Shown here one piece after another: positions 17,852 through 26,172 of a stretch of 41,177 nucleotides of DNA; position 1 is the first letter of the stretch, and every line of letters begins with the position of its first letter. The position numbers and the translations under genes were made by a program. The notes under the pieces are model-generated. The model was not told the origin of the DNA. It saw only the letters and a list, made by a program, of their open reading frames with translations, and did no database searches. The DNA is from Lyngbya aestuarii BL J (lineage in GTDB: Bacteria > Cyanobacteriota > Cyanobacteriia > Cyanobacteriales > Microcoleaceae): the NCBI RefSeq assembly GCF_000478195.2, contig NZ_AUZM01000054.1, positions 1 to 41,177 on the forward strand, in the 5' to 3' direction.

Positions 17852-18253
17852 GTGATCAACCCTGAACCTCAATCGGAAGATGCAATCTTTCAAGCTCAAG
17901 TTCAAAAGCTGCACGAACTGACAGTCTGGGGGCGATGGTTGGCGATTGGCTTTCTCTGGATGACAATTGCTCCCTTGAGTCTGTGGGGATTACGCTCAGA
18001 AATTCGTCTCTGGAGAGATCATTTTACTTGGGCTGCGGTGCGCTATGGATTGGCAGATCATCGATTATCGGCGCTTGGTTTAGGTTTATGTATTGGGACG
18101 CTGGTTGGAGTTTTGGTTTGGCAAAGTCGTAATATTCTGTTTGGAATGCCTCTAGAATACAAACAACGCTTAGAGGAGCGGGTTTGGCAAATTCGCAAAC
18201 AGGGTGCCAGTCATCCCCTGTGGAAATGGGTGGTCAAAGAGTTGAAAATGTAG
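17852..18253 (+). CDS. Small two-pass membrane protein, conserved-type hypothetical
   Basis: A protein of 133 residues starting with GTG at 17852 (MINPEPQSEDAIFQAQVQ). Two hydrophobic segments, about residues 29-46 (WLAIGFLWMTIAPLSLWG) and 73-92 (SALGLGLCIGTLVGVLVW), are separated by a short loop, and a basic C-terminal tail follows. It starts 35 bases after secF in the same direction, so co-transcription is likely. I cannot tie it to a known Sec component. Confidence 0.7.
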   Translation: MINPEPQSEDAIFQAQVQKLHELTVWGRWLAIGFLWMTIAPLSLWGLRSEIRLWRDHFTWAAVRYGLADHRLSALGLGLCIGTLVGVLVWQSRNILFGMPLEYKQRLEERVWQIRKQGASHPLWKWVVKELKM

Positions 18254-18385
18254 AGGCGTCTAGTCTAAAATTCAAAAGCATCGGCTACTTCAATTGACTT
18301 TGTTTAGTTAGATTTCTGGTGTTTAATCGCTTGTTTCTTTTTTCGTTTACTCTTTATTAACCTCATTATTGATTAAATTCTACCC

Positions 18386-19330
18386 ATGTCCATCAGACAT
18401 CGGCAGCCAAGACCCCAAACAGCACTCTTGTTGCTCAATCCCTACGCCCGTCAAGCTAATCCGGACTCTTTATCGAGAGTGGTTGTTCAATTGCAAGCTT
18501 TGGGCTTAGAGCTCGTTCAAGAGAGTCCCCAATCCCCTCAAGATTTTACTTCTTTGATTGAACGTTACCAAGATCAGGTTGATTTGGTGATTGTTGGAGG
18601 GGGAGATGGTACACTCAACGCCGCGATTGATGGATTGGTGAAAACGGGTTTACCTCTGGGGATTTTACCGTTGGGAACGGCGAATGATTTGGCCCGAACT
18701 CTTAATCTTCCTCTGTCACTCCCCGAGGCTTGTCAAGTGATTGCTCAAGGCAATAAACAGTATATTGATTTGGGTTGGGTGAATGGGAAGCATTTTTTTA
18801 ATGTGGCGAGTTTGGGGTTGAGTGTCAATATTACCCGCAAACTCACTCGAGAGGCCAAGCGCCGTTGGGGAATCTTTGCTTATTTGATTACGGCGACGAA
18901 AGCCATTTTAAAGGCGAGTCCTTTTGTGGCTGAGATTCGGTTTGGAGATCAGTGTAAACGGGTGAAGACGTTTCAGATAGCGGTGGGTAATGGTCGGTAT
19001 TATGGCGGAGGGATGAAAATTCTTCATGATGCTACAATTGATGATCAACGTCTAGATCTTTACAGCTTGGAAATTAAACGTTGGTGGCAATTTTTTACGG
19101 TCATGTTAGCGATTCGCACAGGACGACATCGCCCGGAATTGGGAACTCGGACTCTCTCGGGTTCGGAGTTTGAAATTTTTACCAGCAAACCTCAAACTAT
19201 TAATACTGATGGTGAATTAACCGTCTCGACTCCGGCCCATTTTCGAGTGATCCCCAAGGCGATTGCTGTATTTGCACCTCGACGCAGTGACTCTAATCTT
19301 CAGACTGGTGCTGAGTTTTTAATTAAATAG
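18386..19330 (+). CDS. YegS/DagK-like lipid kinase
   Basis: A protein of 314 residues with the diacylglycerol kinase catalytic fold. The start TALLLLNPYARQA is followed by the nucleotide-binding GGGDGTLNAAIDGL (about residues 72-85) and LPLGTANDLARTL. The second domain has IAVGNGRYYGGGMK and the acidic DDQRLDLY. It probably phosphorylates diacylglycerol or a related lipid at the membrane surface, though the family also includes sphingosine-type substrates. It appears monocistronic. Confidence 0.85.
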   Translation: MSIRHRQPRPQTALLLLNPYARQANPDSLSRVVVQLQALGLELVQESPQSPQDFTSLIERYQDQVDLVIVGGGDGTLNAAIDGLVKTGLPLGILPLGTANDLARTLNLPLSLPEACQVIAQGNKQYIDLGWVNGKHFFNVASLGLSVNITRKLTREAKRRWGIFAYLITATKAILKASPFVAEIRFGDQCKRVKTFQIAVGNGRYYGGGMKILHDATIDDQRLDLYSLEIKRWWQFFTVMLAIRTGRHRPELGTRTLSGSEFEIFTSKPQTINTDGELTVSTPAHFRVIPKAIAVFAPRRSDSNLQTGAEFLIK

Positions 19331-19545
19331 AAAAATAAAGTTTTGCAACACTAGGTTGAGAAATTTGTAGTTCATGTGACATCTTGTGTGTTGGAGTATC
19401 TGATATAGGTATATTCAGTTATTGTGTAAACATAAAGAAAACCTAAAATTTATTGGCTCTACCCGTCGTGACTTACTCCCGAGGTAGAAGCAGACAAATT
19501 CTAAAGTCGCAAATATAACTAGGCTATTCCGGATAAGGAGGTTTT

Positions 19546-19770
19546 ATGAGTCCCACAATGCTTCGTCAACTTTGGTCTTTAGTGGAAACAACTCAAGCAT
19601 CGCTGATAGTTTCTCTTGATGATGCTGATTTAGTACAGTGGTTGCTCAAGCGACTCCAAACCGAGTCAACAATTAACTGTTCAGATCAAGATGTCGTTAA
19701 TGATTACCTGAACTCCCGATTGGCACTGATTCGAGATTTGGCTGAATCCCGTTTAGCAGGAGGTCATTAA
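19546..19770 (+). CDS. Small hypothetical protein, 74 aa
   Basis: Preceded by an ideal ribosome site (AAGGAGG about 6 bases before the ATG), so it is very likely translated. The protein is mostly helical and acidic (SLDDADLVQWLLKRLQTE, then DVVNDYLNSRLALIRDLAESRL), with no membrane segment. I do not recognise it. It has a 215-base upstream region of its own and lies upstream of the transporter genes. Confidence 0.75.
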   Translation: MSPTMLRQLWSLVETTQASLIVSLDDADLVQWLLKRLQTESTINCSDQDVVNDYLNSRLALIRDLAESRLAGGH

Positions 19771-20005
19771 TAGAAGTCCTCACTCTCTATTGTCCACAAA
19801 AATAAACGAGAAATCAAGCCATAGGAATCGGTTGTAGACAAGCCAAATCAGTCTTCAGAAAGGACAGTTCCTTTAAGATTTCGATCAGTTGAACACTTGA
19901 ACCCAATTAAGGTAATCTTAAGGAAGTTTGGAGACATTGAAGTGAACTCACTTCAGTGCTTCAAAGTCATGTACTGACTTTTTGAAAAATTTGTAATTTA
20001 GAATT

Positions 20006-21079
20006 ATGCGTAACTGGAGTTCTCTACTGCTGTCTACCTCATTATTAATTATTTCCCTGGGAGCTTGTGTACAAAGTCCAAATAATTCAACAAATGGAGA
20101 GAATCAAGGCGGAGGAAGTGGAACCTCTCAAAGCCGCCTAGATACAGTTAAAAGTCGCGGTAAACTCGTCTGTGGGGTTGATGGGGGAATTCCTGGATTT
20201 AGCTTTGTTAATGAAAATGGTGAATACTCTGGCTTAGATGTAGATATGTGTAAAGCGGTTGCGGCAGCCATTTTTAACGATCCTAATGCCGTTGAATACC
20301 GAAATCTAGACTCCACCGAACGATTTGAAGCCCTGAAGTCGGGTGAAGTGGATATGCTTTCGCGCAATACCACCTGGACAATTACTCGCGATACATCAGT
20401 CGGGATGGAGTTTGCACCGACCACTTTTTACGATGGTCAGGGGATGATGGTTCGTCGAGATAGCGGTATCACCAGTTTAGAAGATTTTGAAGGGAGAACC
20501 GTTTGTGTAGAAGCCGGAACCACTACAGAATTGAACTTAACTGACAATATGCGTAAAGCTGGGGTGAACTCAGAGACGAAAACCTATCAACAAGCTGATC
20601 CGGCTTATGCCGCTTACGCAGAAGGGGCTTGTGATGGCATGACTTCTGATAAATCTCAGTTAATCGCTCGCCGTAGTACATTACCCAATCCAGATGATCA
20701 TATTCTGCTGGATGTCACGATGTCAAAAGAACCGCTTGGCCCTGTAACAATTAATAATGATTCGACTTGGTTTGATGTGGTGAAATGGACGACTTTTGCC
20801 CTGATTGAAGGGGAAGAATTAGGGATTAATCAAGCGAATGTTGAGGAACTAAAAAGTAGTGACGAACCCACGATTCGCCGCTTTTTAGGGATTGAAGGAG
20901 ATTTAGGTCAAGGACTTGGCTTAGATAATGAATTTGCGGCTAATGTTATTCAACAAGTCGGAAACTACGGTGAAATTTACGAGCGTAATTTAGGAGAAGG
21001 TTCACAATTTAAACTAGATCGAGGTCAAAATGCACTCTGGAATAATGGGGGTTTACTCTATTCGCCCCCTTTCCGTTAA
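20006..21079 (+). CDS. natF: Amino-acid ABC transporter substrate-binding lipoprotein (NatF/AapJ type)
   Basis: A protein of 357 residues. The signal peptide ends in a lipobox (SLGAC, Cys21), followed by a Gly/Ser/Asn linker and a family-3 solute-binding domain: LDTVKSRGKLVCGVDGGIPGFSFVNENG, GLDVDMCKAVAAAIF, SGEVDMLSRNTTWT, VCVEAGTTTELNL. This is the type that binds general or polar amino acids (AapJ, and NatF of the Nostoc N-II system). The lipid anchor would hold it at the outer face of the plasma membrane. The two permeases follow downstream. A hairpin with T-run between them may set the binding protein's excess. Confidence 0.88.
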   Translation: MRNWSSLLLSTSLLIISLGACVQSPNNSTNGENQGGGSGTSQSRLDTVKSRGKLVCGVDGGIPGFSFVNENGEYSGLDVDMCKAVAAAIFNDPNAVEYRNLDSTERFEALKSGEVDMLSRNTTWTITRDTSVGMEFAPTTFYDGQGMMVRRDSGITSLEDFEGRTVCVEAGTTTELNLTDNMRKAGVNSETKTYQQADPAYAAYAEGACDGMTSDKSQLIARRSTLPNPDDHILLDVTMSKEPLGPVTINNDSTWFDVVKWTTFALIEGEELGINQANVEELKSSDEPTIRRFLGIEGDLGQGLGLDNEFAANVIQQVGNYGEIYERNLGEGSQFKLDRGQNALWNNGGLLYSPPFR

Positions 21080-21147
21080 TAGACTTATCAATCTTAATTA
21101 AAATTTGACTAAGCTTGTTACTTGCTGAATAGAGGTGAGGAGGATTA

Positions 21148-21228
21148 ATGATTATTTCTATACTCTATTATCGATTCACAGAAACGCTTGGTCTCGGCAT
21201 AGCTAAATACCAAATAAAGCTATTATAA
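21148..21228 (+). CDS. Possible leader peptide ORF between natF and natG
   Basis: A 26-codon ORF (MIISILYYRFTETLGLGIAK...) preceded by AGGAGG four bases before the ATG, an excellent ribosome site. The intrinsic terminator at 21246-21283 follows only 18 bases after its stop. The arrangement resembles a translated leader before an attenuator, but the peptide has no obvious run of a single amino acid. It could also be a chance ORF. Confidence 0.35.
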   Translation: MIISILYYRFTETLGLGIAKYQIKLL

Positions 21229-21245
21229 TTGTAAAATCCTCGTAG

Positions 21246-21283
21246 CCGTGCCTTTTTTGATTCTATTCTGGGCGCGGTTTTTT
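21246..21283 (+). terminator. Terminator/attenuator between natF and natG
   Basis: CCGTGCC (21246-21252) pairs with GGCGCGG (21271-21277), with one G-T pair and an 18-base loop. Six T follow. It lies 42 bases before the natG ATG at 21326, so it would reduce permease expression relative to the binding protein. A TATAAT at 21224-21229 just upstream could instead start a short RNA. Confidence 0.65.
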
Positions 21284-21325
21284 CATAGAAACTCCGTTCA
21301 AAATCACAAGATTAACTTCAAGCTA

Positions 21326-22492
21326 ATGACAACAAACTCAACACCAAAAGTTCCCCTTTGGCGAGATTCTCGCTTTTGGAAAATAGCCTTTCAGTTGATC
21401 ATTTTGATTGCTGTTTTATCCCTATTTATACTTCTTGGAACCAATCTCACTCGTAACCTTCAACAAACCGGAGGAACAGTATTTAACTTTGATTTTCTGA
21501 ACAGTACCGCTGGATTTGGAATCGGTGAAAGTCTGATTCCTTACGAAGCAACTGATGATTATAGTCGTGTTTTACTGGCAGGTTTATTGAACTCTCTGCG
21601 GGTGATGGTTTTGGGGATTATCCTCACCACAATTTTAGGGGTTTTAGCCGGAGTTCTTTATTTTTCTAATAACTGGTTACTTCGTAAAATCACTGTTTTT
21701 TATGTGGAAATCGTGCGAAATACACCGTTACTCCTACAATTACTCTTTTGGTATGGTCTGTTTTTAAAACTTCCAGCGATCGCCACAACGGCTAAACTTT
21801 TTAATGCTATTTACTTGAATAAACGAGGAGTTTTTCTGCCCTGGCCGTCAGGTAACGCCGTCTGGTTTTGGTTGTCAGTTTTGTTGATTGCTGCGATCGC
21901 TTCTGTGGTGATCTGGCGATGGCGAATTAAAATAATGGTCGAACAAGGAAAATCGGGTAAACCTCAATTAATTCTACTGTGGATAATGGGCATTTTAGCG
22001 GGTTTAATTATTATATTTGCACTCGGTTGGCAACGTCCTATTCCGGCTGAAAATGGTCGCACAATTGAAGGTGGACTGCGAATGACCATTGAATTTACAG
22101 CGCTATTGGTGGGTTTAGTTGTCTATACTGGGGCTTATATTGCTGAAATTGTTCGATCTGGAATTCAGTCCGTTCCAAAAGGACAATGGGAAGCAGCGCG
22201 ATCGCTAGGACTCAAACCCGGTTTAGTCATGCGGTTAGTGGTTTTTCCCCAAGCGTTGCGAGTGATTATTCCCCCTTTAAACAGTCAATATCTAAATTTA
22301 GCAAAAAACTCCAGTTTAGCGATCGCTGTGGCTTATCCTGATATCTATAGCGTTGCTAATACCACGTTTAACCAAAGTGGACGAGTGGTAGAGGTGATGC
22401 TGATTATTATGGCAACTTATCTTAGTATTAACTTATTAATTTCCCTCACAATGAATGGATTAAACAAAGCCGTTCAACTGCGAGAAAGATAA
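21326..22492 (+). CDS. natG: Amino-acid ABC transporter permease (NatG/AapQ type)
   Basis: A protein of 388 residues from the ATG at 21326 (MTTNSTPKVPLWRDSRFWK). A GTG 26 codons upstream lies inside the terminator stem and is rejected. Several membrane segments are present. The HisM/GlnP-type permease signature includes EIVRNTPLLLQLLFWYG, and the EAA loop is GAYIAEIVRSGIQSVPKGQWEAARSLGL. It forms the transmembrane channel with NatH for uptake of neutral and polar amino acids. Confidence 0.9.
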   Translation: MTTNSTPKVPLWRDSRFWKIAFQLIILIAVLSLFILLGTNLTRNLQQTGGTVFNFDFLNSTAGFGIGESLIPYEATDDYSRVLLAGLLNSLRVMVLGIILTTILGVLAGVLYFSNNWLLRKITVFYVEIVRNTPLLLQLLFWYGLFLKLPAIATTAKLFNAIYLNKRGVFLPWPSGNAVWFWLSVLLIAAIASVVIWRWRIKIMVEQGKSGKPQLILLWIMGILAGLIIIFALGWQRPIPAENGRTIEGGLRMTIEFTALLVGLVVYTGAYIAEIVRSGIQSVPKGQWEAARSLGLKPGLVMRLVVFPQALRVIIPPLNSQYLNLAKNSSLAIAVAYPDIYSVANTTFNQSGRVVEVMLIIMATYLSINLLISLTMNGLNKAVQLRER

Positions 22493-22570
22493 GGTTTTTT
22501 TCTCAAACCAACCTGAAAATTCGGGTTAACTTTTATTGAACCTAAACGCTATAAACAATTCCCTAAATTT

Positions 22571-23785
22571 ATGACTGTTACAACACCGCCATCTAATTCT
22601 GCTGCTCCCGTTGAGTCCTCTAGTCCTCGTGAATGGATGCTAGAGAATCTATTTAATACCTGGTACAATACTATCTTAACTTTAGTCATTTCAGGTTTAT
22701 TATTTTGGACGTTTGCAAGTTTGATCATTTGGGCGAGAACCGAAGCCAAATGGAGTGTAATTCCGGCTAACCTGCCATTATTTTTTGTGGGAAGATTTCC
22801 AAGCGATCAATATTGGCGTTTGTGGATTGTACTGACTCTGATTTGTTTACTTGCAGGTTTAACTTGGGGGATTTTGGCGCGAAATGTTCCGGTTTTATTT
22901 CGTCAAAATATCGTCATCATTATTAGTTTTGTTTGCATGATGATGACTCTAGTTCCTGTGGGTATTCCCTACCGAATTCTACTCATTGGAATGGTTTTGC
23001 TGGTTGTTGCTAGTGCTTGGGGAGGAAAACAACTGAGTAAAACTCAACCAGATTTGACAAAATGGCTGCCTTTTAGCTGGTTTATTTGTTTAATTATTTC
23101 AGTGTGGTTGATTGGAGGGGGATTAGGGTTAGAGTCTGTTTCGACTAATTTATGGGGTGGATTGATGTTGACGTTGTTGATGTCAATTATCAGCATTCTG
23201 CTTTGTTTTCCAATTGGGGTGATGTTGGCTTTAGGGCGTCAAAGTAGTCTCCCGATTATTCGGTTTCTCTCGATTGCTTATATTGAGGTGATTCGGGGTT
23301 TACCGTTGATTACGATTTTGTTTATGGGTCAAGTATTAGTTCCTTTATTTTTACCGGAAGGAATGCGCCCTGACCGGATTTTACGGGCGATTGTGGGTTT
23401 AACAATGTTTAGTTCTGCTTATTTAGCTGAAAACGTGCGAGGCGGGCTGCAAGCAATACCCCGAGGTCAAATTGAAGCGGCGAAAGCGTTGGGTTTGAAT
23501 ACACCGTTAACATTAGGATTGGTGGTCTTACCGCAAGCGTTGAAAATCTCAATTCCTTCAATTGTAGGTCAGTTTATTAGTTTGTTTCAAGATACAACTT
23601 TATTGGCAATTGTTGGATTAGTGGAGTTGCTGGGGATAAGTCGTTCGATTTTGGCGAACCCTAAGTTTTTGGGACGGTACTCGGAAGTTTATCTGTTTAT
23701 TGGGATTCTTTATTGGCTATTTTGTTATCTGATGTCTCAAGCGAGTCGTAAGCTAGAACAACAACTCAACACCGAGAGAAATTAA
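22571..23785 (+). CDS. natH: Amino-acid ABC transporter permease (NatH/AapM type)
   Basis: A protein of 404 residues with a hydrophilic N-terminus and about eight membrane segments. The permease signature is IEVIRGLPLITILFMGQ, and the EAA loop is AENVRGGLQAIPRGQIEAAKALGL. It lies 78 bases after natG and is presumably co-transcribed. No ATPase gene follows; in the Nostoc N-II system the ATPase (BgtA) is encoded elsewhere and shared, and the same is inferred here. Confidence 0.9.
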   Translation: MTVTTPPSNSAAPVESSSPREWMLENLFNTWYNTILTLVISGLLFWTFASLIIWARTEAKWSVIPANLPLFFVGRFPSDQYWRLWIVLTLICLLAGLTWGILARNVPVLFRQNIVIIISFVCMMMTLVPVGIPYRILLIGMVLLVVASAWGGKQLSKTQPDLTKWLPFSWFICLIISVWLIGGGLGLESVSTNLWGGLMLTLLMSIISILLCFPIGVMLALGRQSSLPIIRFLSIAYIEVIRGLPLITILFMGQVLVPLFLPEGMRPDRILRAIVGLTMFSSAYLAENVRGGLQAIPRGQIEAAKALGLNTPLTLGLVVLPQALKISIPSIVGQFISLFQDTTLLAIVGLVELLGISRSILANPKFLGRYSEVYLFIGILYWLFCYLMSQASRKLEQQLNTERN

Positions 23786-24301
23786 CGGAAATAACAGTTA
23801 TCAGTGTTTACTTCTAACCTTCTAAACTCTTGACTTCTGCTAGTACCCTGTTCCCTACTCCCAACACTAAATTTGTATTGATTTTTTAGTCATTTAAGGG
23901 GGTTTTTACCAGTCTGGGTGATGCCTATTTTTACTGAGGTAGCTAATCATTTTCGTCCGTGTGTATCTGTGATATTAACTGATCTCAGTATTTTCACGTA
24001 AATTTAAAATCAAAAAAAATTTATTAATCCATAATTTCACTAGATCTTAGAAATTTATCAGTAAAAATTAAATTTCAATCCCTCCATTTTTATAGTTGGA
24101 AATACAGATAAAAGTAATTCTTTAACAATGAGTATAAATTCATAAAGATTCTGTAAACTAACGTTTTTACCCTAGACAAATCAAGTTTTCAACACTACGA
24201 TATAAATCAAGATAAACATGAAAAAGCCAAACGCCTGAACAACTCAATAGTTTCAGGGTTGATTCAAAAAAACACACCATCTCATAAGGAAAAACATCAC
24301 C
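23786..24301. other. AT-rich intergenic region upstream of the PEP-CTERM gene
   Basis: 516 bases without a credible gene. The last 250 bases are very AT-rich and presumably contain the promoter of the surface-protein gene. An AAGGA ribosome site precedes its ATG. I see no terminator with a clear T-run after natH and no known RNA. Confidence 0.5.
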
Positions 24302-25108
24302 ATGAAAACTCAACTCTTTGCAACCTTTGCCACCGCCCTCGCCCTGACTGGAGTCTTTGCATCTTCCGCTCAAGCGGCTGGTTTTAGCTTCAAAACCAAC
24401 TACACCGCAGACTTAGCTGGAGATGATATGTGGAAAGGTAACATTTGGCTAGAGTCTATCGAGTTTAGCGGACAAACCGTTAGCGAATTCTCCATTGTTA
24501 AAGATGCCAAAATTGTTAGTAATGACCTATGGACAGGGGGTAACAGTGGGGCTGCCAGTGCGGATATGGGAGACGAAGCCACGGTCGGTCTTAAGCAAGA
24601 AGAACTAACGGAAGCAGGAGCAGTTGCAGCCCTTGGAAACCTCAATCTCAACAGTATTATTGATACTGAAGATAGCGGTAACTTTGCCATTGATGTGATG
24701 TTCGACAAAGCGGTTGACAACATCTTAGTTTGGGAACGGGGTAAGAACAGTAAACTCGATGTTCAAGCCATTGACTCTAAAGGGAATTTGATTGGTAACT
24801 TAATCAATCTACCCAAATCTAACAATTGGACGGATGCTGGATACAGCATTGATACAAAAGAAATTAGTGGCGCTCAAAAAGTTGCTTCTATTGGTTTAAG
24901 TTTGGCAGATTTCGGCTTAAGCGCAAATGACTCGATTTTCGGATATCGGATGATGAGCCAAGGTAGTTCCTATAATGGCCCTGACTGGAAAATCTTAGGA
25001 ACCACTGACGCCACTCCCGCTTCTGTTCCTGAACCGACTTCGGTTATCGGTTTAGGTTTGGTTGCAGGTTCGTTTGTTGCTAGCCGTCGTCGTCAAAAAA
25101 GCAAATAA
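24302..25108 (+). CDS. PEP-CTERM exosortase-sorted surface protein
   Basis: A protein of 268 residues. An N-terminal signal peptide (MKTQLFATFATALALTGVFASSAQAA) and a Ser/Gly/Asn-rich beta-type body follow. The classic C-terminal sorting tail is SVPEPTSVIGLGLVAGSFVA then SRRRQ: a VPEP motif, a short hydrophobic helix and a basic end. Exosortase cleaves such tails and the protein reaches the cell surface or extracellular matrix. It is probably related to the exosortase-dependent surface proteins seen in cyanobacteria. The exosortase itself is not in this window. Body function unknown. Confidence 0.85.
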   Translation: MKTQLFATFATALALTGVFASSAQAAGFSFKTNYTADLAGDDMWKGNIWLESIEFSGQTVSEFSIVKDAKIVSNDLWTGGNSGAASADMGDEATVGLKQEELTEAGAVAALGNLNLNSIIDTEDSGNFAIDVMFDKAVDNILVWERGKNSKLDVQAIDSKGNLIGNLINLPKSNNWTDAGYSIDTKEISGAQKVASIGLSLADFGLSANDSIFGYRMMSQGSSYNGPDWKILGTTDATPASVPEPTSVIGLGLVAGSFVASRRRQKSK

Positions 25109-25466
25109 TTGAAAAGTCAACTTCGGTTCTATTTCTCTGATGGAGTGAACAACATCTAAAAACCCTCGTTTGTGCTACTCCTGAATGAGTCTATGTTTTA
25201 ACATCAGTCAGTTGTGAGAGTATTCTCCTCAACTCTAAAAGAATCTCGACGTTAGCCAGAGTTATCAATTCAACTATTTTTGCTCATAAAATCAGGGTGT
25301 TAATCAACGACTCATTTCTGGGCAACTTTGACAAATAGAGAGACAAATGAGGTCAACTCATCATTAGATGTTCACTTCATCGGGCTACATAACCTCAAGT
25401 TTAATTTAATGTTCATCTGGATACCAGAAGGGGAAAATAGACTTTCCCTTTCTTTATTGTAATTAT
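25109..25466. other. Intergenic region between convergent PEP-CTERM and ruvA genes
   Basis: 358 bases with no gene seen. It contains ATCAGGGTG near 25290, which is complementary to the conserved part of the tandem sRNAs, and a stem at 25427-25452 likely to be a terminator. Confidence 0.5.
25427..25452 (+). terminator. Hairpin between convergent genes
   Basis: GAAGGGGAAA (25427-25436) pairs with TTTCCCTTTC (25443-25452), ten base pairs including one G-T, six-base loop, followed by TTTATTGT. It probably ends the PEP-CTERM transcript, and may also act on the opposite strand. Confidence 0.6.
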
Positions 25467-26102
25467 TTATTTAAATTCCTGCGCCATCCAAACAATTGCT
25501 CTTTTAATCCATTCTTCCGTTGAGGTTTGTGAAGATAACTGTTGCTCTTGACTCAATACTTCTAAGGCTTGCATCACTTCAGACCCCGTATATCCTAAAG
25601 CCAAAAGCGTCATTTCAATTTCTTCTTGAACTTCTACGGTGAGTCCAGAGGAGACAACGGTTGTTAGTCCTGCTTCTTGTCGCCATTGGGCGAGTTTTGT
25701 TTTTAATTCTAATGCAATACGTTGGGCGGTTTTAGTTCCGACTCCTGGCGTTTTTGCTAATACTTTTGTATTTTCATTCACAATCGCCTGGACTAATTCA
25801 GTTAATTCTAAAGTATTTAATAAAGCAATTGCTAATTGTGTTCCAATCCCGCTAACACTCACTAATTGACGAAATAAATCCCGTTCAGCCAAACTAGAAA
25901 AGCCATATAAAACCATTTGGTCTTCGCGAACTTGCAAATGAGTAAACACTTGTATTGACTCACCAATAGCGGGTAATGTAGCAATCATTCGGGGGACAAT
26001 TTGCACTTCATATCCGATATTATTTGTTTCTAACAAAAGGATGACGCGATTGTTACTATTTTTTTGAATCGCTACAACTGTTCCTTTCAAATAGCCAATC
26101 AT
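25467..26102 (-). CDS. ruvA: Holliday junction branch migration protein RuvA
   Basis: A protein of 211 residues from the ATG at 26102 (MIGYLKGTVVAIQ); the seven codons upstream are not family-like. Domain I is the N-terminal OB fold (LLLETNNIGYEVQIVP). Domain II has paired helix-hairpin-helix motifs (LVSVSGIGTQLAIALL and LAKTPGVGTKTAQRIALELK), which grip the junction. Domain III (about 155-211; EEIEMTLLALGYTGSEVMQAL) binds RuvB. A slightly long, Thr/Ser-rich linker precedes domain III. RuvB and RuvC are not in the window. Divergent from the MFS gene, with 70 bases between starts. Confidence 0.95.
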   Translation of the reverse strand: MIGYLKGTVVAIQKNSNNRVILLLETNNIGYEVQIVPRMIATLPAIGESIQVFTHLQVREDQMVLYGFSSLAERDLFRQLVSVSGIGTQLAIALLNTLELTELVQAIVNENTKVLAKTPGVGTKTAQRIALELKTKLAQWRQEAGLTTVVSSGLTVEVQEEIEMTLLALGYTGSEVMQALEVLSQEQQLSSQTSTEEWIKRAIVWMAQEFK

Positions 26103-26172
26103 CGCTCTCGTCTCCTGTCGCAAAAAATGTTAAAATTAATCACCCGCAATGATACTCTGGGGATTTTAAACA

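Noticed and set aside
19528-19533. Another TCCGGA, as a DIF-type promoter element
   Set aside because: It lies directly before the ribosome site of the 74-aa gene, too close to the start codon to act as a -35 for that gene, and no sRNA unit follows.
21248-21325. N-terminal extension of natG from a GTG
   Set aside because: The segment is the terminator stem, loop and T-run; the family-like N-terminus begins at the ATG at 21326.
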